From the NCBI GenBank assembly GCA_002869585.1, contig PKUO01000002.1:190556-254555 (forward strand): a DNA stretch of 64,000 bases, given 5' to 3'. The position numbers and the translations under genes are program-made. Of this stretch, positions 1 to 9,669 are shown in pieces; the first letter of the stretch is position 1, and the number at the start of each line of letters is the position of its first letter. The notes under the pieces were generated by a model. The model was not told where the DNA came from and made no database searches. It was given only the letters and a program-made list of their open reading frames with translations. This stretch comes from Sedimenticola sp. (GTDB lineage: Bacteria > Pseudomonadota > Gammaproteobacteria > Chromatiales > Chromatiaceae).

Positions 1-20
1 GTAGGATTATGGGTGGGGAA

Positions 21-2714
21 TTAGTTTTTACCGCCTTTCCCCTTCTCGTTTCCTTTTGGTGCATTGCTGTTTCTCTTGCCTTTCCAGATGATCTCGTCCT
101 CTGTGTAACCCAGAACGGCATAGTTTGGAGCATATTTTACGATAGGTTCAAGGACTGGCATCCAGGAGCCCCCATTACTGGATAGCTGGTCGCTGCTGAG
201 CCCGACCTCTGTGAGAACCTCTTCTGTTTGTGCGGGTACATATCCTGTCACCCTCGGGTCCTTGGGGCTGAACCAGTTGATGATAATCTCCTTGCTGCTG
301 GTTTTTACCAGGTCTGCATTGCCTTCGATGTCGATTATCTGTGGCAACGCAACGACCTCTTCGTTTTCGGTCAGCAATCCAAGATCGACCAGTTGATGCA
401 TGTTGTAATAGCGCCATTGGTATTTAGGGAATTCCAACACACCCATATCACCCATTTCCAGAGGCACTTTTTCAGTAACTGGGATAGGCTGGGTCATAAC
501 CCCATTACTGCCATGACAGCTGATGCATCCATTGTTGCCGGCCCCGAGCGCCTCCTCTTTAGGACGAACGCCATGCCCACCCAGGGTGACACCATTGGAG
601 AAGGCCGGGTAGTTTTCGACGGCAGCAAGGTATGCGGGTACAGCTTCCGGTGGTAGTTGTGCCGCCTGCATCTGCATGAACATCTTCATCAGGCTGCCGT
701 CAGGCAGTTTCATGGTGACCAGATCGGAAGGCTGTCCAAAGAATGGGTACCACTGATAGTCGGCCGGCAGTCCCATCGGGCCATTGAATCCCATGAACTT
801 CATCAGGCCGATATTGGACGCTTCAAGCAGATCAAAGTGGAAAGGCTTGCCTGTATCCAGAATGCCGTTGGCATCGGCGTCCAGTTCGACCAGATTGCTG
901 CTGATCATGTAGTGCTCATAGCCATAGCTCGCCTTGTCGAAGTTGATCATGTTAGGGAAGATCTGCATCATCGCCATCGCCTGTCTGTCAGGATCGGGCG
1001 ACATGAAGTCCATGAGGGTGATGTTTCGTACCTCTTCAGGCGTCAGGTCGGACATGTCCATGGCGTAGAACACTTCGGCATTTCCCATGCCGGTGTCGCT
1101 GTCCTGGTTTGCATAGAACCGATACATTGAGTGTGCGTTGTAAGGCGCGCCCGCTGCATTGGTTGTGTAGACCTCGTCGAAGAATCTGGCGTCAAACACC
1201 ATGCCGTTCGCCATGGGTTTGAATGGTGTGATCATGGCGCCGGGTGAGCCTCTGACTGACAGTGATTGCGCCAGGAAGGAGACGCCACCGTTATACCAGA
1301 CCAGCGCGGGTAGAGCCTGATAGGCCGTATAGTCGGCTGCGATATCCGCTGCGTCTTCTGCACGCATGTGATCTGCGGTGATCAGCTTGGTATCCTTGCC
1401 TTCAGCATTCCGGCCAAAGGAGATGTGTGCTCCGTCACCGTAGAGCGAGTAGGTGATTCCGCCGCTGTAGGGGATGTGGCAGGTTTCACAGGCGATGCTC
1501 TCCAGATGCCGCTGATCATGGACTGACCCTTTTTTACCTGCGGCCTTCTGTTTACCTTTGTCTGACCCGGTGACGGCCTGCTGTATCTCATCCAGCCTGT
1601 GGCAGGTGGTACACATGATGTTGGTCGGGTCATCCGGATCTGGTACGACGCCGGGAGGCGGCGGTGGATAATCGGCCGCTGCCAGATCACCGCCTACATT
1701 GTGGCCCCTGACAAACTTGTGGTCTGAGGCTGTGTGGCAGACGGTGCAGCGGTTATGGCTACCCGTGAATGGCTCGATATCGGCAGAGGCGTGAACATCG
1801 TAGCCCTCTTCGAACAGTGTTGCCCGTTTATAGCCGGTACGTGCATGTTCATGGCACCGCAGGCAGGTTTCGGTCGTGGTTGGCCCGATCGAGAGCACTG
1901 CTTCCGGGCTGCGATCCTGGGCAATGGTCGGCCAGGGTGTGTCAGGCATGCTGTCGCCATCGGTATCCATCATCATCGGCATATCGAGAACGCCGTCGCC
2001 ATCCAGATCTATCTGGGCATCGGGGATACCGTCCTGATCGAAATCGCCGTTGTCATGGGCTGCTCTGGCATAACCCAGGGGCGAGGGTGATGCGCCATCC
2101 TCGGCGGCGTGCTGCGATACCTGCAGAAAATCCCCGCTGGGCACGGATTTGTAGGTTTCGGCGTGGCAGATCAGGCAGTCGATGCCGGATTCGACGATAT
2201 GCTGCGCTTGCTGTGCCGGTTCAGGCAGTCCCATCTGCTGAAACATGCTGGCAAATGCCCCTTCCATCACCGGCGGATAACGTCCGGTATGACATTTTCC
2301 ACACTCGCCTAGATTGACATCACTGGTGTAGTTGATCAGTCCGGAGGTGCCGGGCAGACCGCAGGCACGGTCAAGCATGCCGTGGGCGCCGCCACCCGGG
2401 AACATCACCCGGTCGGTGCGCGCGGCGAGGGTGTAGTGGACAGAGTTTTTTACTTCCCCGACCTCGGAGGCATGGCACTTGCTGCACAGCGCACCTGCCA
2501 GATCGCGTTTTACATCAGCTTCCGGGATGCGTAGTCCCTTGATCTGATAAGACTGTTTTTTAGCGTTGTAGTGGAAGTTGTGATAATTGCTGTTCCCTGC
2601 TTTGTCGGCCTTGGCGCTGAATGCAGGCCCGGATATAAGCAAACTTCCCAGTGTGATGGCTACAGTGATTAAGTGTTTCTTACTGAAAAATGTAAGTGGA
2701 TTTCGCGCTTGCAT
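21..2714 (-). CDS. Secreted octaheme c-type cytochrome
   Basis: This is an 897-residue exported multihaem cytochrome. The N-terminus is a Sec signal peptide (basic start, hydrophobic residues about 15-30, likely cleavage after AFSA). Eight CxxCH haem motifs are visible near residues 77, 138, 180, 284, 323, 368, 409 and 730. The first seven lie in the N-terminal half. The eighth follows a Met-rich stretch of about 315 residues. Between haems 3 and 4 (about 224-260) are three Asp-rich DxDxDG-type repeats like calcium-binding thrombospondin type 3 repeats, and a related motif lies near 611. No C-terminal membrane anchor is seen; the end is Gly/Lys-rich. A GGGGAG ribosome site precedes the ATG. 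The spacing of the haems and the ITPFKPM segment recall octaheme tetrathionate-reductase-like cytochromes, but the protein is almost twice as long, so electron transfer or sulfur/nitrogen oxyanion reduction is inference. It is a single gene, with no maturation or quinol-oxidase partner beside it. Confidence 0.85.
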   Translation of the reverse strand: MQARNPLTFFSKKHLITVAITLGSLLISGPAFSAKADKAGNSNYHNFHYNAKKQSYQIKGLRIPEADVKRDLAGALCSKCHASEVGEVKNSVHYTLAARTDRVMFPGGGAHGMLDRACGLPGTSGLINYTSDVNLGECGKCHTGRYPPVMEGAFASMFQQMGLPEPAQQAQHIVESGIDCLICHAETYKSVPSGDFLQVSQHAAEDGASPSPLGYARAAHDNGDFDQDGIPDAQIDLDGDGVLDMPMMMDTDGDSMPDTPWPTIAQDRSPEAVLSIGPTTTETCLRCHEHARTGYKRATLFEEGYDVHASADIEPFTGSHNRCTVCHTASDHKFVRGHNVGGDLAAADYPPPPPGVVPDPDDPTNIMCTTCHRLDEIQQAVTGSDKGKQKAAGKKGSVHDQRHLESIACETCHIPYSGGITYSLYGDGAHISFGRNAEGKDTKLITADHMRAEDAADIAADYTAYQALPALVWYNGGVSFLAQSLSVRGSPGAMITPFKPMANGMVFDARFFDEVYTTNAAGAPYNAHSMYRFYANQDSDTGMGNAEVFYAMDMSDLTPEEVRNITLMDFMSPDPDRQAMAMMQIFPNMINFDKASYGYEHYMISSNLVELDADANGILDTGKPFHFDLLEASNIGLMKFMGFNGPMGLPADYQWYPFFGQPSDLVTMKLPDGSLMKMFMQMQAAQLPPEAVPAYLAAVENYPAFSNGVTLGGHGVRPKEEALGAGNNGCISCHGSNGVMTQPIPVTEKVPLEMGDMGVLEFPKYQWRYYNMHQLVDLGLLTENEEVVALPQIIDIEGNADLVKTSSKEIIINWFSPKDPRVTGYVPAQTEEVLTEVGLSSDQLSSNGGSWMPVLEPIVKYAPNYAVLGYTEDEIIWKGKRNSNAPKGNEKGKGGKN

Positions 2715-2986
2715 GATCGTCTCCCCTTTTAATCAGGGATACTGAGATACGGCATGCGATGGGCATTGCATGCGACAATTTGAACCTGAACTCAATATCG
2801 GCTGCTCTATACGTCCGGCTCCCGCGTTACCAGGAAGCCAACTCCCCGCTAAGACAATTCACTTCGTCTTACCTTAACGAATAGCTGTGGTAGCTGGGGT
2901 ATGGCAATTGCGATTTTCCAATCAAACTGATGTCAAGGCTCGCTGCAGGCGATAATTTGATGCAGATCAGTATCTTTTGAATAAAC

Positions 2987-3625
2987 TCAATCGCTGATAT
3001 ATGGAAAGGGACTTAGATTTTGCCACTGGTTGATGATCTGGCAGAAAAGCTCTGCGGTCTTCAGGGTGTCATACAGGGCGGAGTGAGCCTGGTCGTTGTC
3101 CCAGTCGATGCCGGCGGCCTGTACCGCCTTGGCAAGCACTGTCTGGCCATAGGCAAGGCCGGCCAAAGAGACTGTGTCAAAGGTGCTGAAGGGGTGGAAT
3201 GGGGAGTGCTTGAGCTGAGTGCGCTCAACGGCGGCATTGACAAAGCCGAGATCGAAAAAGGCGTTGTGCCCGACCAGAATCGCGCGCGTACAACCACTCG
3301 CCTTGACCGCTTTGCGAATGGGGGTGGCAATCTCTTTCAGTGCCTCTTTTTCAGGGAGCGCCATGCGAAATGGGTGTGAGGGGTCAATACCGTTGAATGC
3401 CAACGCTTTGGGGTCCAGATTGGCGCCAGGAAAGGGCTCCACATGACGGGAGAATGACTCATGGATATGCAACTGCCCGCTCTCATCCAGGCGCAGGGTG
3501 ACCGCGGCAATCTCCAGCAGAGCATCGGTTTTCGCATCAAAGCCGCCGGTTTCCACATCCACCACCACCGGCAGAAAACCGCGGAAGCGCTGGGCGATAG
3601 CTGGGTTGTATAGGGTCTCGTTCAT
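2987..3625 (-). CDS. rnt: Ribonuclease T
   Basis: This is a DEDDh 3'-5' exoribonuclease that trims the 3' ends of tRNA and other stable RNAs in the cytoplasm. At 212 residues it matches the length of the family. The catalytic set is visible: Asp23 and Glu25 in VDVETGG, Asp125 in GHNAFFD, and His181 and Asp186 in HSALYD. The N-terminal order (start, [15 protein letters not shown]) is typical of gammaproteobacterial RNase T. The start is an ATG without a strong ribosome site. It is transcribed divergently from the TraB-family gene, with about 90 bases between them. Confidence 0.95.
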   Translation of the reverse strand: MNETLYNPAIAQRFRGFLPVVVDVETGGFDAKTDALLEIAAVTLRLDESGQLHIHESFSRHVEPFPGANLDPKALAFNGIDPSHPFRMALPEKEALKEIATPIRKAVKASGCTRAILVGHNAFFDLGFVNAAVERTQLKHSPFHPFSTFDTVSLAGLAYGQTVLAKAVQAAGIDWDNDQAHSALYDTLKTAELFCQIINQWQNLSPFPYISD

Positions 3626-3718
3626 GGCGGTGAAGCATACTTGAAAGCGCTTTTTATTTCGAACAAAGATCGATTGGGGTTATAGTCTGGTGATCTCGGA
3701 CGATCAGGTTGATTGTGC

Positions 3719-4612
3719 ATGAAGCTTCCAGCGTTTCTGGCCTTACGGTGTAACACCCTGTTTTTTCTCCTGCTGTTCTCTATTTCCCTGGCGGTCCAGG
3801 GGGAGGGTTCCGGCTATTCCTCCGGGCTGTTGTTTCAGATACACAAGCCCGGGACAGAGCAAAGCTACCTGTTCGGCACCATGCACTCCGAAGATCGGCG
3901 GGTTCTTGAGTTAGCCAAGCCGGTGCTGGATACCCTGGAACGCACCCGGCGGCTGGTGTTGGAGATGCGACTGGACCCCGAGGCGATGCTGACCTCCATG
4001 ACGGCCATGATCCTGTCGGATGGGAGGGAACTGCAGCAGATTCTTGGCCAGGCGTTGTATGACGAGACCCGGATAGCTGCCGAGAATATCGGTATCCCCG
4101 AGGTGGCGCTGCGCAAATTCAAGCCCTGGGCCGTGGCCACTCTGCTGAGCCTGCCCACCAGTAACACCGGGCTGTTTCTCGATGCAATGCTCTATCAGGA
4201 GGCCATTGCGGGGGGAATGGAGGTGATCGGACTGGAAAACGCCCAGGAGCAACTGGCAGTGTTCGAGGGGATTCCTGAGGCGGATCAGGTGATTCTGCTG
4301 AAAAGCACGCTGGAACATCTTGATCAAATACCGGATACCCTCGATGACCTGCTGGATGCCTACTTGGCGCGGGATCTCAAAAAACTGGTGGATCTTTCGA
4401 ACAGTCTGCAGGGCGAGAGCGATCAGCGGGTGATGCAAGCCTTTCAACAGGCTGTAGTTACCGATCGAAACATCAGAATGGTGCAGCGGCTGATACCCAT
4501 CATCGCCGATGCCCCAGCCGTGATCGCGGTAGGCGCCTTGCACCTTCCCGGGGATGAGGGCCTGTTGGCGCTGCTGCGCAAGCAGGGCTTTACTGTTGAG
4601 AAGGTCTTCTGA
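3719..4612 (+). CDS. TraB/GumN family protein
   Basis: This is a 297-residue secreted or membrane-attached protein of the TraB/GumN (Tiki-like) family, whose members include metalloprotease-like proteins. The N-terminus has a hydrophobic signal segment (about residues 6-25). The family motifs are the early FGTMHSEDRR around residue 45, with the GTMH signature, and the late GALHLPGDEGL near the C-terminus, with its conserved His. A possible TTG start six bases upstream is in frame; I chose the ATG because an AGG lies about 10 bases before it. The substrate is unknown. It stands alone between rnt and mlaA. The family call is firm, the biochemical role is not. Confidence 0.85.
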   Translation: MKLPAFLALRCNTLFFLLLFSISLAVQGEGSGYSSGLLFQIHKPGTEQSYLFGTMHSEDRRVLELAKPVLDTLERTRRLVLEMRLDPEAMLTSMTAMILSDGRELQQILGQALYDETRIAAENIGIPEVALRKFKPWAVATLLSLPTSNTGLFLDAMLYQEAIAGGMEVIGLENAQEQLAVFEGIPEADQVILLKSTLEHLDQIPDTLDDLLDAYLARDLKKLVDLSNSLQGESDQRVMQAFQQAVVTDRNIRMVQRLIPIIADAPAVIAVGALHLPGDEGLLALLRKQGFTVEKVF

Positions 4613-4740
4613 GAATTTTCGGATTGCGGCATAAACCCACTGTTAGTCCAGGGGGGAGGTATGCTAGTGTTCCTATTACAAACACCTAATAAACACCAAC
4701 AATCAAGGTGCACAGAGTAATCTGTGAAGGAAAGATTTGA

Positions 4741-5469
4741 ATGATACTGAATAGAGACAAGGGGCGGTTGCCCCTGCTACTGCCGATACTGCTTTTGAGT
4801 GTGTTGCTAACGGGCTGCACCAGCATTGGCGATTACCGTGATCCCAGAGATCCGCTGGAGAGTTTCAACCGCACTGTCTATAAGTTCAACGACGGTCTGG
4901 ATGAGATGGTAATCAAGCCCTTGTCCAAAGGCTACAAGGCGGTGGTTCCGGTGCCGGTGGATACGGGCATCACCAACTTTTTCGGCAATCTCTCGGATGT
5001 TGGATCAGCGGTCAATAATCTGCTGCAGTTCAAGCTACAACGGGCGGCAACCGATGCCGGACGCGTGATGGTCAATACAACACTGGGTATGCTCGGCTTT
5101 ATCGATGTGGCGAGCAATATGAATCTGGAAAAGTACGGTGAGGATTTTGGCCAGACCCTGGGTTCCTGGGGATTTGGTTCGGGCCTGTACATTGTATTGC
5201 CCGTACTCGGACCCAGCAGCGGCCGGGATGCGATTGGCCGGGTGTTCGATTGGTATCTGGATCCTGTCACCTATGTGGAATCAGATACGGCCCGAAATGG
5301 TCTGCGGATTCTCAAAGCAGTCGACCAGCGGGCGGATCTGCTCGGCGCCAGCCGGGTAATGGATGCAGCAGCCCTGGACCCATACGAATTCGTGCGTGAT
5401 GCCTATCTGCAGAAACGCAACAGTGATGTCTACGACGGCAACCCGCCGTTGGATCTCTACCAGGAATAG
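4741..5469 (+). CDS. mlaA: MlaA phospholipid-transport outer-membrane lipoprotein
   Basis: MlaA (VacJ) sits in the outer membrane and helps remove misplaced phospholipids from the outer leaflet, passing them to the periplasmic Mla carrier. The 242-residue product starts with a lipoprotein signal whose lipobox LLTGC predicts acylation at about Cys22. The family hallmark DPLESFNRTVYKFND follows near residue 38. The central hydrophobic ring-forming region (about 60-170) and the DPVTYVE segment are also typical. AAGGAAAG precedes the ATG. The other mla genes (mlaBCDEF) are not adjacent, which is common. A Rho-independent terminator follows directly. Confidence 0.93.
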   Translation: MILNRDKGRLPLLLPILLLSVLLTGCTSIGDYRDPRDPLESFNRTVYKFNDGLDEMVIKPLSKGYKAVVPVPVDTGITNFFGNLSDVGSAVNNLLQFKLQRAATDAGRVMVNTTLGMLGFIDVASNMNLEKYGEDFGQTLGSWGFGSGLYIVLPVLGPSSGRDAIGRVFDWYLDPVTYVESDTARNGLRILKAVDQRADLLGASRVMDAAALDPYEFVRDAYLQKRNSDVYDGNPPLDLYQE

Positions 5470-5497
5470 CGATACCAATTCACTTCCAAAACAAGAG

Positions 5498-5526
5498 CCC
5501 TCTGAAGTGATTCTGAGGGTTTTTTG
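5498..5526 (+). terminator. Rho-independent terminator after mlaA
   Basis: The stem is CCCTC/GAGGG, then a T-T mismatch, then GAA/TTC closed by a GTGA loop. It is followed directly by seven T's and TT after a G. It lies about 30 bases past the mlaA stop and separates it from the sulfur-globule-like genes. Confidence 0.85.
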
Positions 5527-5574
5527 TTATGCGCAGCCATAAAAATAATTTATCCAGCATAAAAAAGTAAAATT

Positions 5575-5602
5575 TTGTAACTTAAGAAAATGCTAATATA
5601 CT
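5575..5602 (+). promoter_or_regulatory. Sigma70-like promoter for the sulfur-globule-like genes
   Basis: TTGTAA (5575-5580) and TATACT (5597-5602) are separated by 16 bases, in an AT-rich stretch. Transcription would start near 5609 and give a leader of about 75 bases before the ATG at 5685. The call rests on consensus match and position only. Confidence 0.5.
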
Positions 5603-5684
5603 GTTCAACCATGAAGGCACAGTTGTACACGGCTTTCTGTTAACGCAAAGTTCATAATCAAGAAATGAATTATTGGAGATTATC

Positions 5685-6014
5685 ATGAAAAAAATGATTA
5701 AAGCTGCTGCTATTGCTGCAATGATTGCTGCTTCTGGTTCTGCCTCCGCATGGTGGGGTTGGGGTCCTTGGAATGGAAACGGCCTGGGTGATGGCTGGGG
5801 CGACGGTTCTGGCGATTTCAACATGAGCTTCAGTGGCCGTGGTTCTGGTTACGGTTCTGGCTATGGCCGTGGCTATGGTTATGGCAACCCTTACTATGGC
5901 GGCTACGGCTATCCTTACTATGGCGCTCCTTATGGCTATGGCGCACCTTACGGCGCTCCTTATGCGCCTTACGCACCAGTGGCCCCTCAGGCGCCTGCTG
6001 CTGAAGCCAAGTAA
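5685..6014 (+). CDS. Sulfur-globule-type secreted Gly/Tyr-rich protein
   Basis: This is a 109-residue exported structural protein. A short signal peptide (MKK, hydrophobic Ala/Ile core, SASA cleavage site) is followed by a Trp/Gly/Asn start (WWGWGPW) and a [15 protein letters not shown] segment. After that come tandem YG-, GYG- and APYG-type repeats to the end. This matches the SgpC/CV3-like sulfur globule proteins that coat intracytoplasmic or periplasmic sulfur globules in purple and colourless sulfur bacteria. The start was placed at the ATG preceded by TTGGAG; an in-frame TTG upstream would disrupt the signal peptide. A related gene follows 107 bases downstream, probably in the same transcript. 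The low-complexity sequence makes homology by composition risky, so the function is inferred. Confidence 0.75.
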   Translation: MKKMIKAAAIAAMIAASGSASAWWGWGPWNGNGLGDGWGDGSGDFNMSFSGRGSGYGSGYGRGYGYGNPYYGGYGYPYYGAPYGYGAPYGAPYAPYAPVAPQAPAAEAK

Positions 6015-6121
6015 GAATACACCTGAATCCTTACAGTCAGGGGAAGGCGTAGAGCACAAGGATGTGCAGGATTCTGAATCAGATACGGGCCTGATGGCCT
6101 GACAGTAAAATGGGTTCAATT

Positions 6122-6709
6122 ATGAAAAAGATGATCAAACTAACTGCGGTTGCAGCACTCGTCGCTACCTCTATGTCAGCGAACGCGTGGTGGGATAATG
6201 GAAACGGTTTTGGTAATGGTTTTGGTGACGGCTGGGCCGACGGTTCATTCAGCATGAACTTCAGTGCTCGCAGCAATTTTGCCGGTCGCGGATACGGTTA
6301 CGGACATCCTGCGTATGGCTATGGCTACGCCCCCTATGGTGCGCCGGTTGCCCCTCTGACTGAAGAGCAGGTAAAGAGCATGCAGGAACAGCAGCAGGCA
6401 TTTGCCGAGCAGCAGAAGGCTTTCGCTGAACAACAGGCGAAGGCTATCCAGGAAGCTGTAGAGGCACAACGCAAGTTTGCCGAACAGTTCTCTGCCGACC
6501 ATGCAGCACCTTTCACTCCAGTGGCTCATACTTTCGAAAGACCGGTACGTGCCGATATGGATGCCCGTCGTGATGAGATGCGTCAGCAGATGCAGACCCG
6601 TCGTGACGAAATGATGAAGCAGGTTGAAGAGCAGCGCAAAATTGCCGAAGAACAGCATGCCGCTGTTCGCAAGGCGATGGAAGAGCGCCGCGCGATGCGC
6701 GATATCTGA
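6122..6709 (+). CDS. Sulfur-globule-like protein with coiled-coil extension
   Basis: The 195-residue product opens with the same signal peptide and WWDNGNGFGNGFGDGW-type motif as the preceding gene, then a short [11 protein letters not shown]-rich part. From about residue 80 it changes completely to a charged Gln/Glu/Lys/Arg-rich helical region predicted to form a coiled coil. This has repeated QQQAFAEQQKAFAEQQ-like units and, later, two RRDEM repeats. The N-terminal half supports targeting to or association with the sulfur globule; the coiled coil suggests oligomerisation or a link to another component. An in-frame ATG at 6110 is possible; 6122 was chosen because it gives a standard signal peptide. 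It is followed by a strong terminator. Confidence 0.7.
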   Translation: MKKMIKLTAVAALVATSMSANAWWDNGNGFGNGFGDGWADGSFSMNFSARSNFAGRGYGYGHPAYGYGYAPYGAPVAPLTEEQVKSMQEQQQAFAEQQKAFAEQQAKAIQEAVEAQRKFAEQFSADHAAPFTPVAHTFERPVRADMDARRDEMRQQMQTRRDEMMKQVEEQRKIAEEQHAAVRKAMEERRAMRDI

Positions 6710-6737
6710 TCCAGATATCAACAGCATCAATGAAAAA

Positions 6738-6775
6738 CGCCCGCCTGGGGGTTCTCCCGGCGGGCGTTTTTTTTT
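6738..6775 (+). terminator. Strong Rho-independent terminator after sulfur-globule-like genes
   Basis: An 8-bp GC-rich stem (CGCCCGCC with GGCGGGCG) extended by an inner GGG/CCC pairs around a short loop and is followed by nine T's. It ends the two-gene unit and isolates aceE. Confidence 0.95.
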
Positions 6776-6957
6776 GCCTGATTAATCGCGACCCCAGTCT
6801 GGCACTGGGTTATTAATTCCTGTATATTGCCGATCTCAATACAAAGTATTGAAAATAGCAATAATAGAGTTTCATGTTATAGATTTGCTTTATGTAATCG
6901 AGCGTCTATACCAAAGTAACTGATATTCGAATCTGTGCACGTTGAGAGAACATCGAG

Positions 6958-9612
6958 ATGGCGACAAAACCTGATATAGATCCTTTAGAGACGCAGGAGT
7001 GGCTGGATGCTCTGGAAGGTGTCCTGGAGAATGAAGGCATCGACCGGGCGCATTTCCTGATTGAACGGCTGGTTGATAAGGCCAGACGGTCGGGGGCCTA
7101 TCTGCCTTTTAGTGCCAACACCGCCTATGTGAACACCATTCCGGTAACGCATCAGGAACGCTTTCCCGGCGATCGGGCGATGGAGCGGCGCATCCGTTCG
7201 ATAATTCGCTGGAACGCCATGGCCATGGTGGTGCAGGCGAATCGCATTTCCAGCGAATTGGGCGGACATATCTCCAGTTTTGCCTCCAGCGCCACCCTGT
7301 ATGACGTCGCCTTCAGCCATTTTTTCAAGGCGAGAAACGAAAATCAGGACGGTGATCTGGTCTTCTTCCAGGGCCATTCCGCGCCTGGGGTCTATGCCCG
7401 AGCCTTCCTCGAGGGAAGGATCAGTGAGGATGAACTGTATAACTTCCGTCAGGAGGTGGATGGTTCCGGCCTCTCCTCCTATCCCCATCCTTGGCTGATG
7501 CGCGGATTCTGGCAGTTTCCGACCGTCTCCATGGGACTGGGACCCATCATGGCGATCTACCAGGCGCGTTTCATGCGTTACCTGAATGATCGCGGCTTCA
7601 AGAATACCGAAAACCGCAAGGTCTGGGCCTTCATGGGCGACGGTGAGATGGATGAGCCGGAGGCCCTGGGCGCCATCTCCCTGGCCGGTCGAGAGCGGCT
7701 GGACAATCTGATCTTCGTGGTCAACTGCAATCTGCAGCGTCTTGATGGCCCAGTGCGGGGCAATGGCAAGATCATCCAGGAACTTGAAGCGGTATTTCGC
7801 GGCGCGGGATGGAATGTGATCAAGGTGATCTGGGGCGGTTACTGGGATCCGCTGCTGGCCCGCGACAAGAAAGGCCTGTTGCTGAAACGCATGGAAGAGT
7901 GCGTCGATGGCGATTACCAGGCCTACAAGGCCAAGGGCGGCGCCTATACCCGTGAGCATTTTTTCGGCAAGTATCCGGAAACCGCGGATATGGTGGCGAA
8001 CATGACCGACGAGGATATCTGGCGTCTGAATCGTGGTGGCCATGATCCTCACAAGGTTTACGCGGCTTATGCCGAGGCGCAGAAACAGACCGGCCAGCCG
8101 ACCGTGATCCTGGCCAAGACGGTCAAGGGCTATGGCATGGGTATTGCCGGCGAAGGGCAGAACATAACCCACTCGCAAAATAAGATGGGCGAGGCGGCGC
8201 TGAAGCAGTTCCGCGACCGCTTCAATATTCCGATTCCCGATGAGCAACTGGCGGCGACGCCCTTCTATAAGCCACCGGCAGACAGCCCTGAACTGAAATA
8301 CATGCAGGAGCGTCGCCAGGCCCTGGGCGGTTATCTGCCTGCCCGATACACCGAGTGCCCCAAATACGAGGTGCCTGGCCTGGAACTGTTCCAGTCGATG
8401 GTTGATGGCAGTGGTGATCGGGATATGTCCACTACCATGGCCTTTGTGCGTATTCTGACCACGCTGATCCGCGACAAGGGCATGGGTAAATATATCGTGC
8501 CAATCATCCCTGATGAAGCGCGCACCTTCGGCATGGAGGGGATGTTCCGTCAGCTGGGTATCTACTCATCGGTCGGTCAGCTCTACACCCCGGTCGATTC
8601 CGATCAGGTGATGTACTACCGCGAGGACAAGAAAGGGCAGATTCTGCAGGAAGGCATCAACGAGGCGGGGGCCATGTCCTCCTGGATCGCGGCGGCAACC
8701 TCCTACAGCAATCATGGCCTGAGCATGATTCCGTTCTATGTCTACTACTCGATGTTCGGATTTCAGCGCACCGGCGATCTGGCCTGGGCTGCCGGCGATA
8801 TGCAGGCGCGAGGTTTCCTCGTGGGCGGCACCGCCGGGCGCACGACGCTGGCCGGCGAAGGTCTGCAGCATCAGGATGGCCACAGCCATCTGCAGGCGGC
8901 GACCATTCCGAATTGCGTCTCCTATGATCCGGTGTTTGCCTATGAATTGGCGGTGATCATTCAGGATGGTCTGCGCCGCATGTACCAGGAGCAGGAGAAT
9001 GTTTTCTATTACATCACGGTGATGAATGAAAACTACATCCAGCCGGCGATGCCCAAGGGCGTCGAGCAGGGCATCCTCAAGGGTATGTACAGTTATCAAG
9101 AGACCAAGGCCAAGACCAGGCACGTGCAGTTGATGGGCAGTGGCACCATTTTCCGCGAGGTGATTGCCGCATCCGAACTGCTGGAGAAGGATTTCGGGAT
9201 CAGCTCTGATGTCTGGAGCGTAACCAGCTTTAACGAGCTGAGGCGTGACGGGCTGGATGTGGAGCGCTGGAATATGCTGCATCCGGATAAAAAGCCCCGG
9301 GTCAGCTATGTCGAACAGTGCCTGGCCAAGCGCAAGGGACCCGTGGTGGCCGCGACTGACTATATGCGCGCCTACCCGGATCAGATCCGCCAGTTCGTGC
9401 CGGGTGTGTTCAGAGTGCTGGTAACCGACGGTTTTGGTCGAAGTGACTCACGCAGTCAGCTACGGAAATTTTTCGAGGTGAATCGATATTACATCGTCAT
9501 AGCGGCGCTGAAATCACTGGCGGATGCCGGTGAACTGGAAGCCGCAGAAGTGACCAAGGCGATCAAGAAATATCGAATCGATCCGGAAAAACCCAATCCG
9601 GTAACTGTCTGA
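6958..9612 (+). CDS. aceE: Pyruvate dehydrogenase E1 component
   Basis: This is the homodimeric, thiamine-diphosphate-dependent E1 subunit. It decarboxylates pyruvate and transfers the acetyl group to the lipoyl arm of E2. At 884 residues it matches the E. coli-type enzyme. The ThDP/Mg motif GDGEMDEPE with the downstream asparagine ([11 protein letters not shown]) lies around residues 227-265. The C-terminal part carries the conserved VTDGFGRSD segment. The ATG follows a purine-rich but weak ribosome site. aceF follows 57 bases downstream. No pdhR-type regulator is in the window. Confidence 0.97.
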   Translation: MATKPDIDPLETQEWLDALEGVLENEGIDRAHFLIERLVDKARRSGAYLPFSANTAYVNTIPVTHQERFPGDRAMERRIRSIIRWNAMAMVVQANRISSELGGHISSFASSATLYDVAFSHFFKARNENQDGDLVFFQGHSAPGVYARAFLEGRISEDELYNFRQEVDGSGLSSYPHPWLMRGFWQFPTVSMGLGPIMAIYQARFMRYLNDRGFKNTENRKVWAFMGDGEMDEPEALGAISLAGRERLDNLIFVVNCNLQRLDGPVRGNGKIIQELEAVFRGAGWNVIKVIWGGYWDPLLARDKKGLLLKRMEECVDGDYQAYKAKGGAYTREHFFGKYPETADMVANMTDEDIWRLNRGGHDPHKVYAAYAEAQKQTGQPTVILAKTVKGYGMGIAGEGQNITHSQNKMGEAALKQFRDRFNIPIPDEQLAATPFYKPPADSPELKYMQERRQALGGYLPARYTECPKYEVPGLELFQSMVDGSGDRDMSTTMAFVRILTTLIRDKGMGKYIVPIIPDEARTFGMEGMFRQLGIYSSVGQLYTPVDSDQVMYYREDKKGQILQEGINEAGAMSSWIAAATSYSNHGLSMIPFYVYYSMFGFQRTGDLAWAAGDMQARGFLVGGTAGRTTLAGEGLQHQDGHSHLQAATIPNCVSYDPVFAYELAVIIQDGLRRMYQEQENVFYYITVMNENYIQPAMPKGVEQGILKGMYSYQETKAKTRHVQLMGSGTIFREVIAASELLEKDFGISSDVWSVTSFNELRRDGLDVERWNMLHPDKKPRVSYVEQCLAKRKGPVVAATDYMRAYPDQIRQFVPGVFRVLVTDGFGRSDSRSQLRKFFEVNRYYIVIAALKSLADAGELEAAEVTKAIKKYRIDPEKPNPVTV

Positions 9613-9669
9613 TCAAGGTTCAACGGCCCCTGTCATCAAGCAGGGGCATGAGAGTGTTGGAGGCCCAAC

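Noticed and set aside
2715-2986. Possible riboswitch in the cytochrome leader
   Set aside because: Short stems are present, but I could not match a conserved core such as that of the cyclic-di-GMP riboswitches seen before cytochrome genes in other bacteria.
6015-6121. Separate terminator or promoter between the two sulfur-globule-like genes
   Set aside because: Several short complementary segments occur, but none makes a clear stem with a T-run and no good promoter hexamers were found, so cotranscription is assumed.
6985-8247. 420-codon open frame on the minus strand opposite aceE
   Set aside because: It lies entirely within the well-supported aceE gene and has no family-like motifs; long antisense frames are common in GC-rich coding sequence.
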